This document shows positions 11,301-26,300 of a DNA stretch of 64,000 bases, in pieces. The notes beneath the pieces were generated by a model that had not been told where the DNA came from, searched no databases, and worked only from the letters and a program-made list of their open reading frames with translations. How positions within the stretch are numbered: the first letter of the stretch is position 1; every line of letters begins with the position of its first letter. This DNA is from Dromaius novaehollandiae. Lineage: Eukaryota; Chordata; Aves; Casuariiformes; Dromaiidae. A program made the translations under genes and the position numbers. The stretch spans positions 146,399,017 through 146,463,016 of the forward strand of contig NC_088099.1 in assembly GCF_036370855.1 (NCBI RefSeq), in the 5' to 3' direction.

Positions 11301-14300
11301 ATCTGTCCCTCAAAAGAAAGTGTGCGTGCGTGTCAGTGACGACATGTCATGGCACACTAATACTGAGTACCTGGAACCAAATCAATTACATCAACAAGTA
11401 TTTTGAAAATACTATGAGTTAGTTATCATCTTACTTGGGGATGGATGAGGGCCAGATGGAAATATGCTCTGCTGCAATATCATTCACAATATCTTCCTAA
11501 GAGAAGAAACATAGTAGAAGAAATTACAAAGGGAAACACACTTAAAAAATACAAATATGATGTTTATGATACATACTAACCCGAACATTATGAAGCTTGA
11601 CGAACAAGGACAATATTGTGGTTAAAACCAATGGTTCCTATAAGAAAAAAAAGTATTTTCACAAAATAATGTAAAACTTTACTTTCTTCCTTAAGTTTTA
11701 AAGCTATGTAAGAAACTTAAAATATTATTTCCTTTCTAAATAAGGCATTATTCTGTTAGGAAGCCTACAATACAGAAATATTGAGAAAATTTCTGTAAGA
11801 AATCTTACTTCACATCTTCCTGAATAACTGCCTGGAAAAAAAAAGTCTTTATTTAAGCTTTGTACATCTTTATTTTCTTTCCATTGCTAGTGCCTAACCT
11901 TAAACTTCAGCATGGTGTATACTAAGATTTTCTATGCATTTACACACACATGCTTTTTCCCCCCTCACTTCTGCGTCTTAGTTATGAAGCAAGTAGCAGC
12001 TTTCTCTCTCTGCAAGCAATACCTTGCTAATGTCCAAAAACACAGACCTTCATGATAACTAGAATAAGGTTTCTTTATTGTATGTTTAGCAAAATCTATG
12101 TTCTTGATAATCCTAATATTAACAGATCTCCGCTGTCAGAATTGAGGATGATTTTAAACAAGCTTTTAAGCACTGCTCTATGGCAGGTAAGGTAAATTAA
12201 AAAGTGCTTCAGCCATACGAATCATCTATATAGCTATTAGCTTTTCTGGAATTTAACAGGAAGAGTCCAGAAAAAAATATCACACCAAAAGAGAGGTCTG
12301 GTTACAAACACACTGTGAAGTCCGCTATAACTTACCCGCAGCTTTTTGATAAAAGACAGCAATTCACTCCTAAATTAGAGAGACAAATATTTGTGTAAGT
12401 AATCATCCACAAATAAGAATATACATACACAAGCTTTACTCATTGGAAATGAGAAGAGGCAGTAAAGCAAATTTTTCATCTGGCAAAACGTCCCTTTAGT
12501 TCTAAGTTCACAAACACAGGATATATAAGTGAAAATGCTACAGCAAATCATTTACTTTTAATATGGTCACTGGAAAAATATCTGTTTTTGTAATTGAAAA
12601 AAGTTAAATAAGAAGCATCTCCTACTGCATCGTGCCATAAAAGGCATAAAAACTACTTTGCAGTAAGTCAGCCATCAAATGTGAAATGCAGTTCTCCAAG
12701 CCAAGACTGACAACGAACTACAGGTTTACGGAAGAGGGTACACTGGAATAACTTACAATATGCATGGGGTTCCTTGTGATGCCACAGTAGAAACTGTCAT
12801 CACCAAACAGTCCGGACAAGCACAGTTTGTTTGGAAAAGGTTTTGCTATTTCTTTTTCGTAATAAGAATGGAGCAACTGCCCTTTGCTGTTTGAATTAGA
12901 GGAGTCACGAGAGGTTCAGTACCCTAGAGTAGACCTAGACTGCTTCCTTTTTCTGGCAGAAGTATACAACTGAAACATAAGGCAAGCATGCACCTTCTTC
13001 CACCCATCCCACAGCAGTGTAAGCAGAAGCGGCTGACCTTTAGATACACATTAACCAGATTAGTGAAGAGTGGCACAGGAACAGTCCAGTTTGACAGGGG
13101 CACCTTTCCCAAGTTTCGGTATGGAAAGCTGTTCTACATAACCATATTTTCCAGAATTTAACCTAAGCAGCAGCTTATATCAGTCTTGGACTCCAGAACA
13201 GGCTGAAAACATTTATTGTTTGGACATATCGGAGTCCTAAATGAATCTGTTAAGGCTGGCAGAGGTTAGGGAACTGACGGTGAAAACTACTCCAGTCAAC
13301 AATATTTTCTCTTCTCCCTCTCCCCAAGGGTTCAGCTGAAGTGAGGTTTCATTTTAAAATTGAGGAACATTTAGCTTTAGATTCAGAAACCCTAAGCTAG
13401 GTGGAGACACCTACACTGTGAGCTAGGTGTATGATATATTTATAAAAGGAGTCTACAGAGCAATTCTACTCAAAGCAGACACCTCCACTTGCTCAGCTGA
13501 ACTGCCTCCTCTAGACTTCATTGACTTTACTGGCAGTCCTACATTGATGATAATGGAAGCACAGGCACATACACTTTGCTGTCTGAATACTGACCACCAC
13601 TCCTCTGAAAAAACACAGTCATACATCACCACTAACATCTAACATTGCCAGCGTGCAGTTTTCTCAGAGTTCTTCAGCTGCTGCCACCACTCCAGTAGCT
13701 GAATCCAGGCAATTCTCAAAGGGAATATGGGGTCAAATGTACAATTCAAACCACCTTTAGAAATTACCTAAGAGACCATACCTGTACATAATACCTAGTG
13801 TAGACTCCCTGTGTTTTATCAAACTGACTCTGCCATCGTTTCCCCGTTTGTGCTGGTTGGACACACTGCAGATCTGTACAACAACTTCCCAGAGATCTTT
13901 AGCTGTTCGTCTACTTTCTTTGGGACCTGGAAGTTCTTTGCATGTAGCAGCCAACAACTGTCCCAGCTATTTAATACAAAAGAAGAAATATAGAAGCTAG
14001 AGCTTCTCTGAATATTGACTAGAGCAAAGGAATTATTGGTATGTGTTTTAAAACAGCTAAGCAAGCATTTTAAAATACAAACTATAGAACAGAGCGACTG
14101 AACTTTGCAACAGAGAACAGTGGAGGCTGGAAGGCAGAAATTAAATGACAGAACACTTTTCCCTCATGCTGTATTTCCTTACTATAGGCTCCATAAAATA
14201 AGCTTTATTCTACTTAAATATATTACATAAAACCTAGTTTTACACATACTGGAACACTAGAATAACCATGACTTTCATACAATAATTAATCTGAACTAGA

Positions 14301-17300
14301 AGTAAAGTTACAGCTGCGCTGGCACCCTCTGCTATACAGAAAAAATCCAAAGCTCAAGACAGAAATCAGGAAATATCACACAGAAAGCAGAGCAAGCTAA
14401 AAATGTTTGTCACATAATAAGGTCTGCATTCTGCTTCAGCTTGATAACGCGACTTTGAAGTAAAAGCAACATCGCTATAAAGCCATTTCGAAAGCAAAGT
14501 TTCAAAAAGGGCTGTGCTTGAATGTCCCCAGAAATTAGACACTGTTTTAAGGTTCAAAAATGGAACTACTACAGCGCATTTGGAATATAAGTCTTGTTGA
14601 AAAAGATGACTAGACATGAAGCCCAAGATCTCTACACTTCTCATACCTCCCTCATCTAAGCTAAATTCCAGCTGAGAGGAGACTAATTTACTGAAGCACC
14701 ACAGTGTTTTGAACAGATTAGGATTCACAATTTTTACTGCATTTATGCCTCATGCTTGAGGCCAAACTCAGTCAGCAGGTAACATGCTAAAATGCAGTTT
14801 GTTTCGACTGTTCTTGCAGCACAAGTTAAATCTTTTGTCAACAGTCAAACATAATCAGTGCCTAGCCCTGGTACGTCTTCTTGTTTACCAGACTAACTTC
14901 ACTCATTATCGCGACAAAAATTGACACTTGTGAGAGACAAAAGTACATGCTTTTAAAAATACAAATGCCCAAACAGGGAAGAGTCGGTTACAATCTGACT
15001 TAACACTAAGACTGAACACCCATTACCTTCACATAAGGATTAGTCTGAACCAGAGGTAATGGAACTTGCATCGTCAAGTACTCATTTTCACGCCAGTTTA
15101 ACAAGAAGGCAACACATTCTTCAGCTATAACTTGTCGAAGAGGAATATCTGGAAGAAAAGGGGCTTTTTGTTTAAAAAAATTTTTGGGAGAAAAACAGCA
15201 TTATATGAAAATAAGTGGAGACAATTCCCTCTAATTAGCCATTTCTGCTTCATACCTTTCATTGCAGAAAAATTATGGTGCTTAGCCCTATAAAAAACTT
15301 CACTTTTGTAAAGTATGAGGAACAACAGCTTCTTCCAATTGGAACAATATTACACTATTCCTGCAGTGTAAAACTATGTGGACTTCAATAACAACTAGCA
15401 AAACCTTTTGGATAAAATGCAGACATTTTTTCTATTCAACTTGTTTGTGTGTGGCACTCAGACTCCGTTTAGCAATGTTTGGGTATCATGATGCTGCTGT
15501 TCTCATTTCATGCTTCTAAAAATTCACCAAAAACAATGTCATAAACTTCACTATTTTGTTTCCAACGGTACATTTGGAATACAGAGTTATTGCTTTTTTA
15601 TTCCTTATGAACTTTGTGCTTTACTGTGTCTCAGAAAACACAGCAAGAGTTCTTACCAGGTACTCTCATTTCCAAATATCCTCGGACTCTGCTTATAAGA
15701 TCAGAAGGAGGACGTTCTCCAGAAACACCAGCTCCAGCTTCATGAGTGTAAATGTCCAAAAGCAGCATTTCATTCAGCATGACTTGACGCAGTTTTGGAG
15801 AAAACTCTGTCACAAGCTCCAAGCAAGCAGCAAAAAGCTGCTTTGCATGGACAAAATCCTGTAACAAAGAGGATTCATATTACATGCACTAATGGTTCCT
15901 AATGGATTCATAAGGAAAAAGAAAACTAGAGTTGGAATGGTGTACAGCGCCATCCTGGTTGGACTAGCCTCAGCATCCGGCATGGTTAGCCCTATTTAAG
16001 AGCCCCACAATCACCTTTTATGTTTTGGAGTCCTTTGGACTTTTAAGGGTAAGGTTAGCAGTTCCCCCATTACAGATTTTTCAAACAAAACAAGACATTT
16101 AAAAAAAAAACATACCAAGATTAACTAGAGGCGTATTAAGTAGATAGTTTAGTTTTTTTCCTGTGGTTTAGCAAACTACAGAGTAGTCAGCTATACTTAA
16201 AGGCAAATGAACAGTATTCTAATAAGTCCCATATGGGAAACACTTAGCCAAAATAACAACAAGCTGTATCAACGTCTCAAATCACTACTAGGGTCAGACA
16301 CAACATGATTTAGTACATCCTAATCAAGCTTCATATAAATAAATTTATATCCAGGTTCAACTCACTGGAAAGCCATTATCCTCATTTTACTAATGCAACT
16401 TTGCAAGACAGAAATATTAACCTGTTATTACATTACATTGTTATTATGTTACTAGATATTCCACATCTCCCAACTCTGATCCTTTTCCTTAGAAAGGACA
16501 TTCCATACTTCTGGTGTTTTTACACTTCAAGTGTCCAAACAAACGTACCAGTAAGTTCAGATGGCTTGCTCACCTTAATTGCACTGCAGTGTAATCCCTT
16601 TGCCATGAGGATGTAGACCAAATCCCTAGTCAGATTGTCTTTAATTCCCAAAATAACATTGCCATAAACATTTGGTACTTCCCACTGAAAGAAAAGTATA
16701 TAAAAGAAATTTAAAAGAGGTTTTAGAATTCACATCACATGTATGGCTCAGATGTATAAATTACATCCAAGATGTCTACCTACCCTACTTCATTCGTACT
16801 TTGAACATGTAGTAATTGGAAAAGAAAATCATCAATAAATCCTTATTCCACCAAGAAAAATATCACTATTCCTGCTCCCAGCTACTACTAATGACAGGAA
16901 TTTAAACTAAAAGGATATCACTAACTGAGCAGAACATTTAAAGCAAAAGCTACAGCAACTCTTAGAAGTAATGCCTGCATTACTAAGCCAGTAATTTCTT
17001 AAAAAAATTATACATTTTGTTGTAACACTTTTCATATGGAACATAAGTTTAGATAAGTATCCTTATTCCCCTTATATGGAGAGAAAAAGTCAAGTTGGTT
17101 TAAAAAAACCAAATAATTTAAAGAAGACAATGAAAATCTGTGGCAAAAAAACTTGAACTATTTTATCTCATGACCATACAAAATAAGTTACCTTATTTGA
17201 AATTGTCCAGAATTGGCGTTCTGAAGTCATACCATGCAATTCAATTAAGATCTGGCGAATCCTCCAAGGATCTACTGACAATATGAGTTGGTGTTCAAGC

Positions 17301-20300
17301 TGGCCAATATTGACACTTGCTGAAGCTAGAAGAAAAACAATCAGGTTATCTAGGGCATTCTTTCATAACGTAGATCCTTACAGTTCCTTAGCATATGACA
17401 TTTTAGACATATCACACTAGAGTGGCAAATTCACCGATGCTTTTACAGGTCCTGTACATCCTTTCATAGCCCTCCAGAAACACCTCGTGCTAGCTTCCCA
17501 GCTCCTCTTACCTGAAGAGTTACTTGCAATGATCCCTCCTCTCAGAGCACCAGCTCTGAGTATTCCCTTATCTTTGCTACAGTAAGTATTAGGTTCAAGA
17601 TGAGCACCAAAAAGTGTCTCTGTACTGTCTTATGGAAAAATAGGCATTTTCCACAACTGACTTAAGTCAATGCAAGTCTGCATTATGGCTGAAAGGGTTA
17701 GTTCTTCCCAGCTCTGATCACCCGCTTGCACCTCTTCTCTTACGCTACCTTTGACTCTTGTGCAGCTGCATGGTAAGCCAGACATATCTGGGAAATAAGC
17801 TGGTTGAAAAATCTGGGTTTCTCTTTAGTAGGTTTTAAACCCCATCCAGATGACATGCCCAGTGCAGCTTACCGCAAAGCCACACCAACATTGGTGCGGG
17901 TGTAAAAACAGAGGCAGGACAGCCCTTCTGGAAACAGTACCCAGAGCCAGATGCAGTTCAGACTAACTGCCACACCTCTCCTTCACTCAGGCAGCTAGCA
18001 TACACTCATCTGAACATACTTAGTATATTCAGTTGAGATATCAGCAAAATTTTGAAGAGAAATGACCTTCTTAAAAAAAGGTATGACATTCACTGACTAA
18101 ATACAGGATGTATTATTCTCCCTAAGCTTTTTCTGAAGACAGATCTGCACATAGTAACTTTAGGCATGAAAATAAATATTGCCTGCCTGCATATAAAACA
18201 ATGGAAATGCTGTGAAAACTACCTGGTATATCATAAAAAGAAGTCACAGGTTTTGTACACAGGTTGATTCGAGGAGATCTCTTCCGCATTTGATCAATTA
18301 GCAGCTTCCGTTCATCATCTTTCAGTAGTTTTATGAACAGCTCATGAGATGAAATCATGAAGACAAGCTGAAGATCTTCCAAACCCAAGCACAAGTTTCT
18401 GAACAAATTAAAGTTAACACATCATCAGGAAGGAGAAACAAAGCTAAAATATCAGTTCATATTCTGTCTTACCCACCAATGCTATCAATTCCTGTAAGTC
18501 ATAAAGCAACTGGGCAGAATCCCAAGAATGGAAATAAACAGAAGCAGCAAAAACAATTTGGGGAGATGCACAAAAGACAGGGTTTTCTCAGAGAAGAGAT
18601 GTAAGAAAGGTTAAAAAAAGAAAAGGTTAACATTCTGGCTCATTTTTTTCAGTTGCAAGTTCTCAAAACATTTATAATGTTGTATTACATTGCTTATGAA
18701 CTGTGAATTCACGATATCTTAATACTACTACATACTTGAGAAATGCTGCCATTTTTCTTTTCAAAGATTCTGAAGCATTTTCTAAGTTTATTGACCTTGA
18801 ACAAACCTGGGAAAAGAAAGCAATAAAAAATTAAGGTGCCCTTAGAAGCTTTTATATTATTTAGTTACAGACAGTATTATTCCTCAATTTTCTGACTCAC
18901 AATTAGTATCACGTAGTAACCCTCTCTCTCAAGGAGGTAACAAAGTTATCTGATAAACACTGTAGCCATCACAGATGGACCAGAGTTTCTTTAAACATGT
19001 ACAGGAGAGACTCTGTTTCAAAAGACCAATCTTTCCTTAGTTACACTCCATATTCCTTTCTCATGCCCAAGTGCCACAGTATTACTCAGTTTCATCAGAC
19101 CTTAAGCTCTTTTATGGAAGTTTTAAAAAAAACTAACATTTTTCAGTGCAAAACCATAAGATCCTCTAAGATTTTTTTTTCATTTTTTGTACTAGTTTAA
19201 GAATAGCTAGATAATTGAATTTAATTGCCAGCTTACAAAAAATTAAAAAAACCTGTTCTTTCAAGAAACAAGTTCAAGACCTAATGGGAGCAGTAGGTAT
19301 GAAACACAGCACTTTCAGCTGATTCTTGCCACATGCTTAAATAGGACAGCTGCAGCTGACAAGCAAAGGAAAAGACTCAAATTAGACAAAAGTCAATACG
19401 AAAATAACAGCAAAGCAACAAAGAAAAGTTTAGCTTGGGCAATAATCACTTCTTAAAGCTGCTCCTCTCACTGAAACTTTTAAGCCACACACATATAGTA
19501 ACTCAGGATCACTTCGTGACACACGAGCTTTTATAACAGAGCTGGTAAGAGAAATTGGTCTTCTTGGACAGATTTTTCTTTTTTCAGTACCTCTGTCTTA
19601 GAGAATCTGTTCCTTGAAAACATTCAATAGTATCTATATACAACATAATGAAATAGCAGCAGTTTCAAAACCAGGCTGAAGCAATAGGTTGACATGGGTT
19701 CCTCCCCAACAGAAGGAAATGGAACTATTAATATAGATGCAAGACTGATTTCACAGAGTGTATTTGTGTTAAGTGCAAAAAAGTTGACTAAAGTTTGAGA
19801 AATTACCTTATGAAATATTTTTCTCTGCTTTAGAAATTCGAGAGAATTACTTGAAAGAGAAATGTACTTAAATGTGTATATATAAGGGTGGGGAGAATCT
19901 CACTGAATACTGTGTCCCCTTCAGACAATAATTTCTTACCTCAAGGAGGAAATCTATTTTCTCTTTGCTGGGTTTCAGAAACAGCTGACAAAACTGAATA
20001 TCAATTGTTCGACCTTGCATCACATCGCAGACAGTGTTGCATGCACAGACTTTGAAACAAATTTCATCCAGAGCATCATTCCTGCATGAATACAAAACCC
20101 AAGATCAGAGAACTTCTCTGACAGACATACAGTTGGTCACCAAGACAAAGCTTCAGGTGCCAGATCCCAAGACAAGTTTGGACCACATGTCTCTGTCCAA
20201 GACACAACCTGAAAAAATGTACTTAGGATCTACCTACGTTTACCTAGGACCTCACTTTTTGACTGAAAATTCCCTTCCTGATGACAGTTCTGCTTCACCT

Positions 20301-23300
20301 GCAGGCTTCATTATTGCTTCAGCCTAAGCACCACTGGGACTCTAAGCGTATGACTGGCACAAAGGTGGGTCTCTTCTTGGTTGCCATGCCCCGGGCACGG
20401 CTGGCACAGCTCAGAGGACTTGAGGAGCATTTATGCAACTCACAATACCCAATCACTGGACAAAACCAAAACAAAACCAGAACTCTCTTAGGTTGGGTGT
20501 CTTAACAACCAGATCGTGAAGTCATGCTCCTCCACCAGTCTAGCACTGATCACTGAAGGTACTCAGTTTCAGCCAGAGAGAAGACACTTCAGTACAGTGC
20601 CTAAGCTATAGCCTCTTCTAAGATCCTCTTCTAGTGAGACAGATTTGACTCTTCTCTAGCTGAAGAGAAAGCTGAATTCAGTAACTGCTAAGCTCTTACA
20701 TAAGAGGCTGCCACCACTAACATTTCTTTTTTCTCACAGATGTGTTTTTTAAACTGAGCCTTACTCACTCTTTAACTGAAATACTCATAAGTGCCTTCCC
20801 TTCAGAGGATAATTTTTATCTCAGTTATATGGAAATGCTTTCCATGTAGCCTGCATTAAAGTCCCTAAGCTCCAGAGAAGAGGCTGAATTTTGGATGCGG
20901 CTATGTGTTCAGCATTTCCCAGCTGGGAGATATCCACAGGTTGCCCTTGTCATGTGCCTAACTCTCTATGCATATTACGCAGGTACCACCCTAGCCCTCC
21001 AGCCTTGACCTGGTTCTGCAGTGTGTGAGGTTCCTAGTCACAGATGACCACGCTGTCAGTTTGCCTAACAAAGTATGTCTCCTACAATACTGCTGTTTAG
21101 CATGGTTAGCATGACCAGTTTTGACTACAGGTTTTAGAAGAGCTTTCAAGAGGCTTAGTTAAAAATTAAAAATATATATGTACATGATTAACTATGTTTT
21201 TCACACATGTAAGTGTTAATACTTACAAAATTTTCCCTTATGAGGCCACAGAGAGACACACCACAGCCCAGTTCCTTAGTTGGAAGACATGGTTTAGACT
21301 ATTGCTAACAGAAATAACGGCTGAAGTTCCTTGGATACAAATAATTTGTTCTTAGAAGACTTTGTATACTATCCATGGAAAACATGGAAAACTTTGTATA
21401 CTATCCATGGAAAACTAATGAAAATTGCTTTTCACCATCATTGTACAGTTCATTATTTAATGTCTCACCCTTGTTGAGCTTTTTGGAAGAGTTCTCTTAG
21501 CACTGATTGCCTGAACTGAACAGGTAAACTGAGGGCTAGATTATCTTCAAGGAATATCTTCACTAAGTCCTACAACACAAACACAGTTGGAATATTCAAT
21601 GGATAATTCGAAAGGTACAGATAAAGTGATTTGCTGCAGGTGAAAGTGATCAAACTGACAGAAGCAGCTTAAACTCATATGTAGTCTTAAAAAGGCATTA
21701 CAAACAACTAGACATAACTATATAACAACATTATAAGCACTTCACAAATCAAAGGACCAAAAGTAGTACTTTTTCTAGCATCAGAAAATCAGAGTTAAAG
21801 AATATAAACAACCAACTTGCACATCTCAGCAGCAACATTCCCTGAAATCCAGAGAATTATAGTTTACCTCAAAGTTTCATATATCAACTAGTAAGAATTA
21901 TTTACATTATTTGAAATCCAAAATATTTTGATCTACTATACAAGAATATAACATAACTAATATAGAAGAGAATGTTCCAAAAGGGTATATTAATGGTTAA
22001 TTGGAACACTTAAATATTACTTAAAATCCAAATCAGATCAGCTAGAATCATCAACACTTCAAAATAAGGTTTTTTGTTGTTGGTGGTGGTGGTTTGTTTT
22101 TTGGGGTTTTTTTTTGTTTTTTTTGTTTTTTTTTTTTAAAGCACGCTACCTGATAGTTGCCAGATTTCATACAGCTATGGATTTGACTATAAGGAGTAGC
22201 CTGTTGGGATGAATCATCAGACGATGAGGTAAGAACTCCACAAGCTTGACAGTACCCAGCTAACCGTTCTTCATCTATGGTACAATGAAGCGATGATGAA
22301 CCAGTCTGAAAGGTAAGAGTTGATCAAATCTCAGTGGCGAAAATATTAAGAAACATAAGCTTAATCCTAAGACACAAATGAAAACCCACAATTTCTCCAA
22401 GTAACAACAAAACAGTAAAATAACGCACGTATATGTATATGCATGCATGCATCTTTAAAAAGCATGCTTTTATGCATGCTTTTTAGAGTTTAGACCATGT
22501 CATGTTTTGTCTGTTTAAATAAAAAACCTGAGATTTACAATTTTGTAAATAGAAATATGAAACAAAATGAAAAAGGAAGCATATTTTAATAGTAAATAAA
22601 AATGATACCCTTGTTTTCAAGTCAGTACAGAAAATCTGATTTCCAAGGAAGAACTACCCTTACAACATTTCCTATTCTTGTTCATATTCCTCATGAAGGT
22701 AACATCACTGTTAAAATTCTACAAAGGACACAGAACATGCTGTTCAGTGAGGTTAATACTAACAATGGAGATGTTACTTTGCATTTCTTGCATCAATACA
22801 ATTTCCATAAGAGAATATTCATTGCAAAGTGCAGAACAAAGCAGCAGCTTTGCAGCTGATGAAGAGAAGTCTAATTTTAAGTAGGCACAATGCTAAAAGG
22901 AATACAGCAAAAATTGCTGTCAAAATCCCATGAACTTACTTTAAAAAACACGCATATCATAACAGTTCTTACATTACTAAAGAAATAAGCAAAATTTTTG
23001 AAAGAAATCATTTTTATAAAAGTTGAATATACATTGTAATAAAACTCTCAGTACCTTCGCAATCAACTCCTTTGTTCTGAAAAATTTTTCTTTAGCATTT
23101 TCATGAACAGCTGCATTTGTAGAACCTTGTTGAAAGTAGATTGCACCCAAATCATAGCAAACCTGCAAACAACATTGATATAAAATGTATTATCTTGAAA
23201 TTTATGTAAAAATACATTTAACAGAACATTAACTTTTTCAGCTCGATCCTTACACACAGTGTAAACTATTTTAAGTTTTATCCAGTATGCTGACATATAC

Positions 23301-26300
23301 TGCATATACCTCACGTACTTCAGTAGATTCTTTCTTTTAAACTGTGATCTCAGTACAAGTAATTTTGCACAGGCATTTTGAAATTACACATACTATGATT
23401 TGCATGTAATCCTACAAACAGTGCAAAAAACAACCCTTGCCATACAGTGGTTTACTGCAAAGGGGGAAAAAGTGAGGCATCGTGGGGAAAAAAAAAGTGA
23501 GCAACAATATTTACAATGTTGAAACAAGTCTGAGTAATCAAAAAAGTGAAGTCAATAACGTGATCTTATTGCATCAAAGACAGGACACAAAGATCAACAG
23601 AAAAATACTATAGTTTATCTCAAAATATTATTTGTTCCTATGTCTAAAGGCACAAATAAACGGAAAGCTTTAGTTTAGAGTGTAAAGTACCTGGCACTCT
23701 ATCTCCTCCGCACTGATTTTCAGTCCAGCTGTGGAACTCTCTGTTTCTCCATTCACCATACCAGGCTCCATGGCTAACAAATCCAGAGTTCTTATAGTGT
23801 GGACATAAAGATCTTTGTTTAATTTAAGTGCTCCTTCTAGCACGAGGATGGAATCAGCTGCCTGCTCTTTCAGCTATAATAGTTCAAATGCATTTAAAAA
23901 ATTACTCTCTTGGTTTTGAGTTTAGCTTTGGGTTTAAATTTACATTAAAAATGTCACAATAAAGTAAAAGGATAATAAAAATGTCCTTAACTATGATACA
24001 CCTATCTTATTGCTTTGTAGAATCTGCTCCTGTATTTCTTGTACAATAAAGAAATTTGCGACTTCCAGTTCACTTTCAGCTACTCAGAGAAACCGGATCG
24101 GATCCTTACTTTCCATAAGGAGCTCTCTAACTTCTGTATTTCAGTTGAATCAAACAAACAGACAATTTATTTTGTCAGTCTCACCTACTCCTTGCTGTCA
24201 ATTTTCTGAGTGTTAGCAAGTTCTGCAACAGTTGGGTTATAAATTCTAAGTTACTATTTCACAGCTGAAATAAAAACAGCTTCTGTTTGAATTAAAAGAT
24301 TTGTAGCAAGATTTTCTCACAACTTATGATGAAGTGGTAAAACAGTTACACATCAACTGATTCTAAGAAGCTCAAGAGCAGGAAATTGAGCTAGGCTACT
24401 TATGGAAGTAGAGGGTTTGTTCCTCCTCTTTCTTGGTTCTCTCAAAAGGAGACACTTCAGGCACAACTAGCATTCTGTTCAAAGCTACAAACATAAAATA
24501 CACAACTACTAAATCCTTTAACAAAAAGTCATAAACACTCCATTTTGTTGCCATATGATTTTACAGACCAAATATGTCATGGCCTTAATTCTTAATCACA
24601 TGCTGATTGTGTAGGTGCTTGCTCAATTCATATGGCCTCAAGGACAGACTGACAAAGGAACATTTTGATCACAGACAACATGCAAAGCAGAGATAACACT
24701 GTCCAATATAAACATACTGGAATAGTAGCAGATACTGGCATTGGTGAACAAGCTTACTAACTACAATTCATGAAAGACTGAGAGGTGTATACACAAATAT
24801 AGAAAAAAAAATGTACTGTATCTAACAGTATTGTGCTGCTGCTGGTGGCTCTTTGTGCATTCATATTTATATTTCAGATCAAGCAAATATAAAGCAAAAA
24901 ATCTCACCACTTTCAAAATGTTTTCAGTTAGTTCCTTTTCTTGTTGCACCTGATTCATCCTGGAAAAATATATTAGGAGAAGAGAACAAGATCTCAGTTA
25001 TAAAGCAAACTAGCATGTTATTTTACTTCATGTTCTAGACCACAATGATTAATTCTCAAATAAGTTTCACATAATTACATTTTTAAAATCACTTAGGCAG
25101 CATTATTGAATGTTCTTATCTATCTTTATCTGAAATACAGAACTGTAATGGAAAGAGAGTTTAGACTGCGAAAGTGGTTTAAGAAAATGGAAGTTTGAAA
25201 GTTTCCAAAGCCAATTTTTTTTAAAACCTTATCATGGCAAACTGTTAACATTAGCAAAACTATCAGGAAAAAAAATCAGCTTTCATAGACTCGTTCTTTT
25301 GAAGTTTCTCCATTATGAACTACACGAGCTTTTGTCAGGGTGAGGGTTCATGTGATGATGCAAAAATGAGAAGTATTTAACTTATTTCCCCATACAGAAT
25401 CTTCCCATTCAGGATTAGACTCAGATAAAGAGGAGACAATACAAGATTTATAGGAAAATTAGTATTTTAAATCAATATACTTAATAGGCTCTCTCAAACA
25501 GATATGAGTTCTATTCATCTAATGCTAGAGTATACCTGGTATTCATGTTCATTTTAAAGTTGAGAGCACTTCAGTGATACCTTCCAGAGAAATTTATAAT
25601 GTAAAAATCAACTCCAAGCATAGGTTGCAAGCAAAGCCACATAACTTCTAGAATGAGACTTGGATCTTGACTTTAAATTATAAATTATTGCCTAATGAAA
25701 CAGATGAAAATATTATTTCTCAGGTTATCAGATATAATTTGGTGAATTGCTATAATAAGACAACTATATTAGGCAAGCTGGTGAAAGTTATGACAGGATG
25801 CAAGAAATGTACCCTGTTTAAACTAGACTAGAGAATAAGTATCATCCCCAGGAGAAATAGCCATCTCCTTTTCTTTCGTGATTTTTCTTGCTTCTGTGAA
25901 TTGACAGAGATTATAACGTATTAAACAAGTGGAACCATACTTAATACATATCTGTATGTTTACATGTCTGACAGGAAAATAAGAATATACTTAAAATAAA
26001 TGCAAGTTTTCCATGTTACAATTAGCCATTTTAAACAACCACAACATATTAATGCTTAACCCAAGTATAAATGTGGTTTGTGATTACAAAACAAACACGA
26101 AATCCAAGTTAATTATATTTGTAACTTACACATTTAACTGAGGTGGCCCAGGTTTCACTTGTTTTACAGGAAAACTACTTTGAACAATGGTCCTTATGGC
26201 CCTACAAAGAGGGGAGAATTAAGTGAAGAGTGGTGTTAGCCTCAGAAGTGTAATAAACTGCTCACGTGCCTCTTAAAAATAGCAATTTATGATTTCAGAT

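Noticed and set aside
14366..14728. 120-codon - strand frame in INTS8 intron 16
   Set aside because: No homology, and INTS8 exons 16 and 17 join in phase without it.
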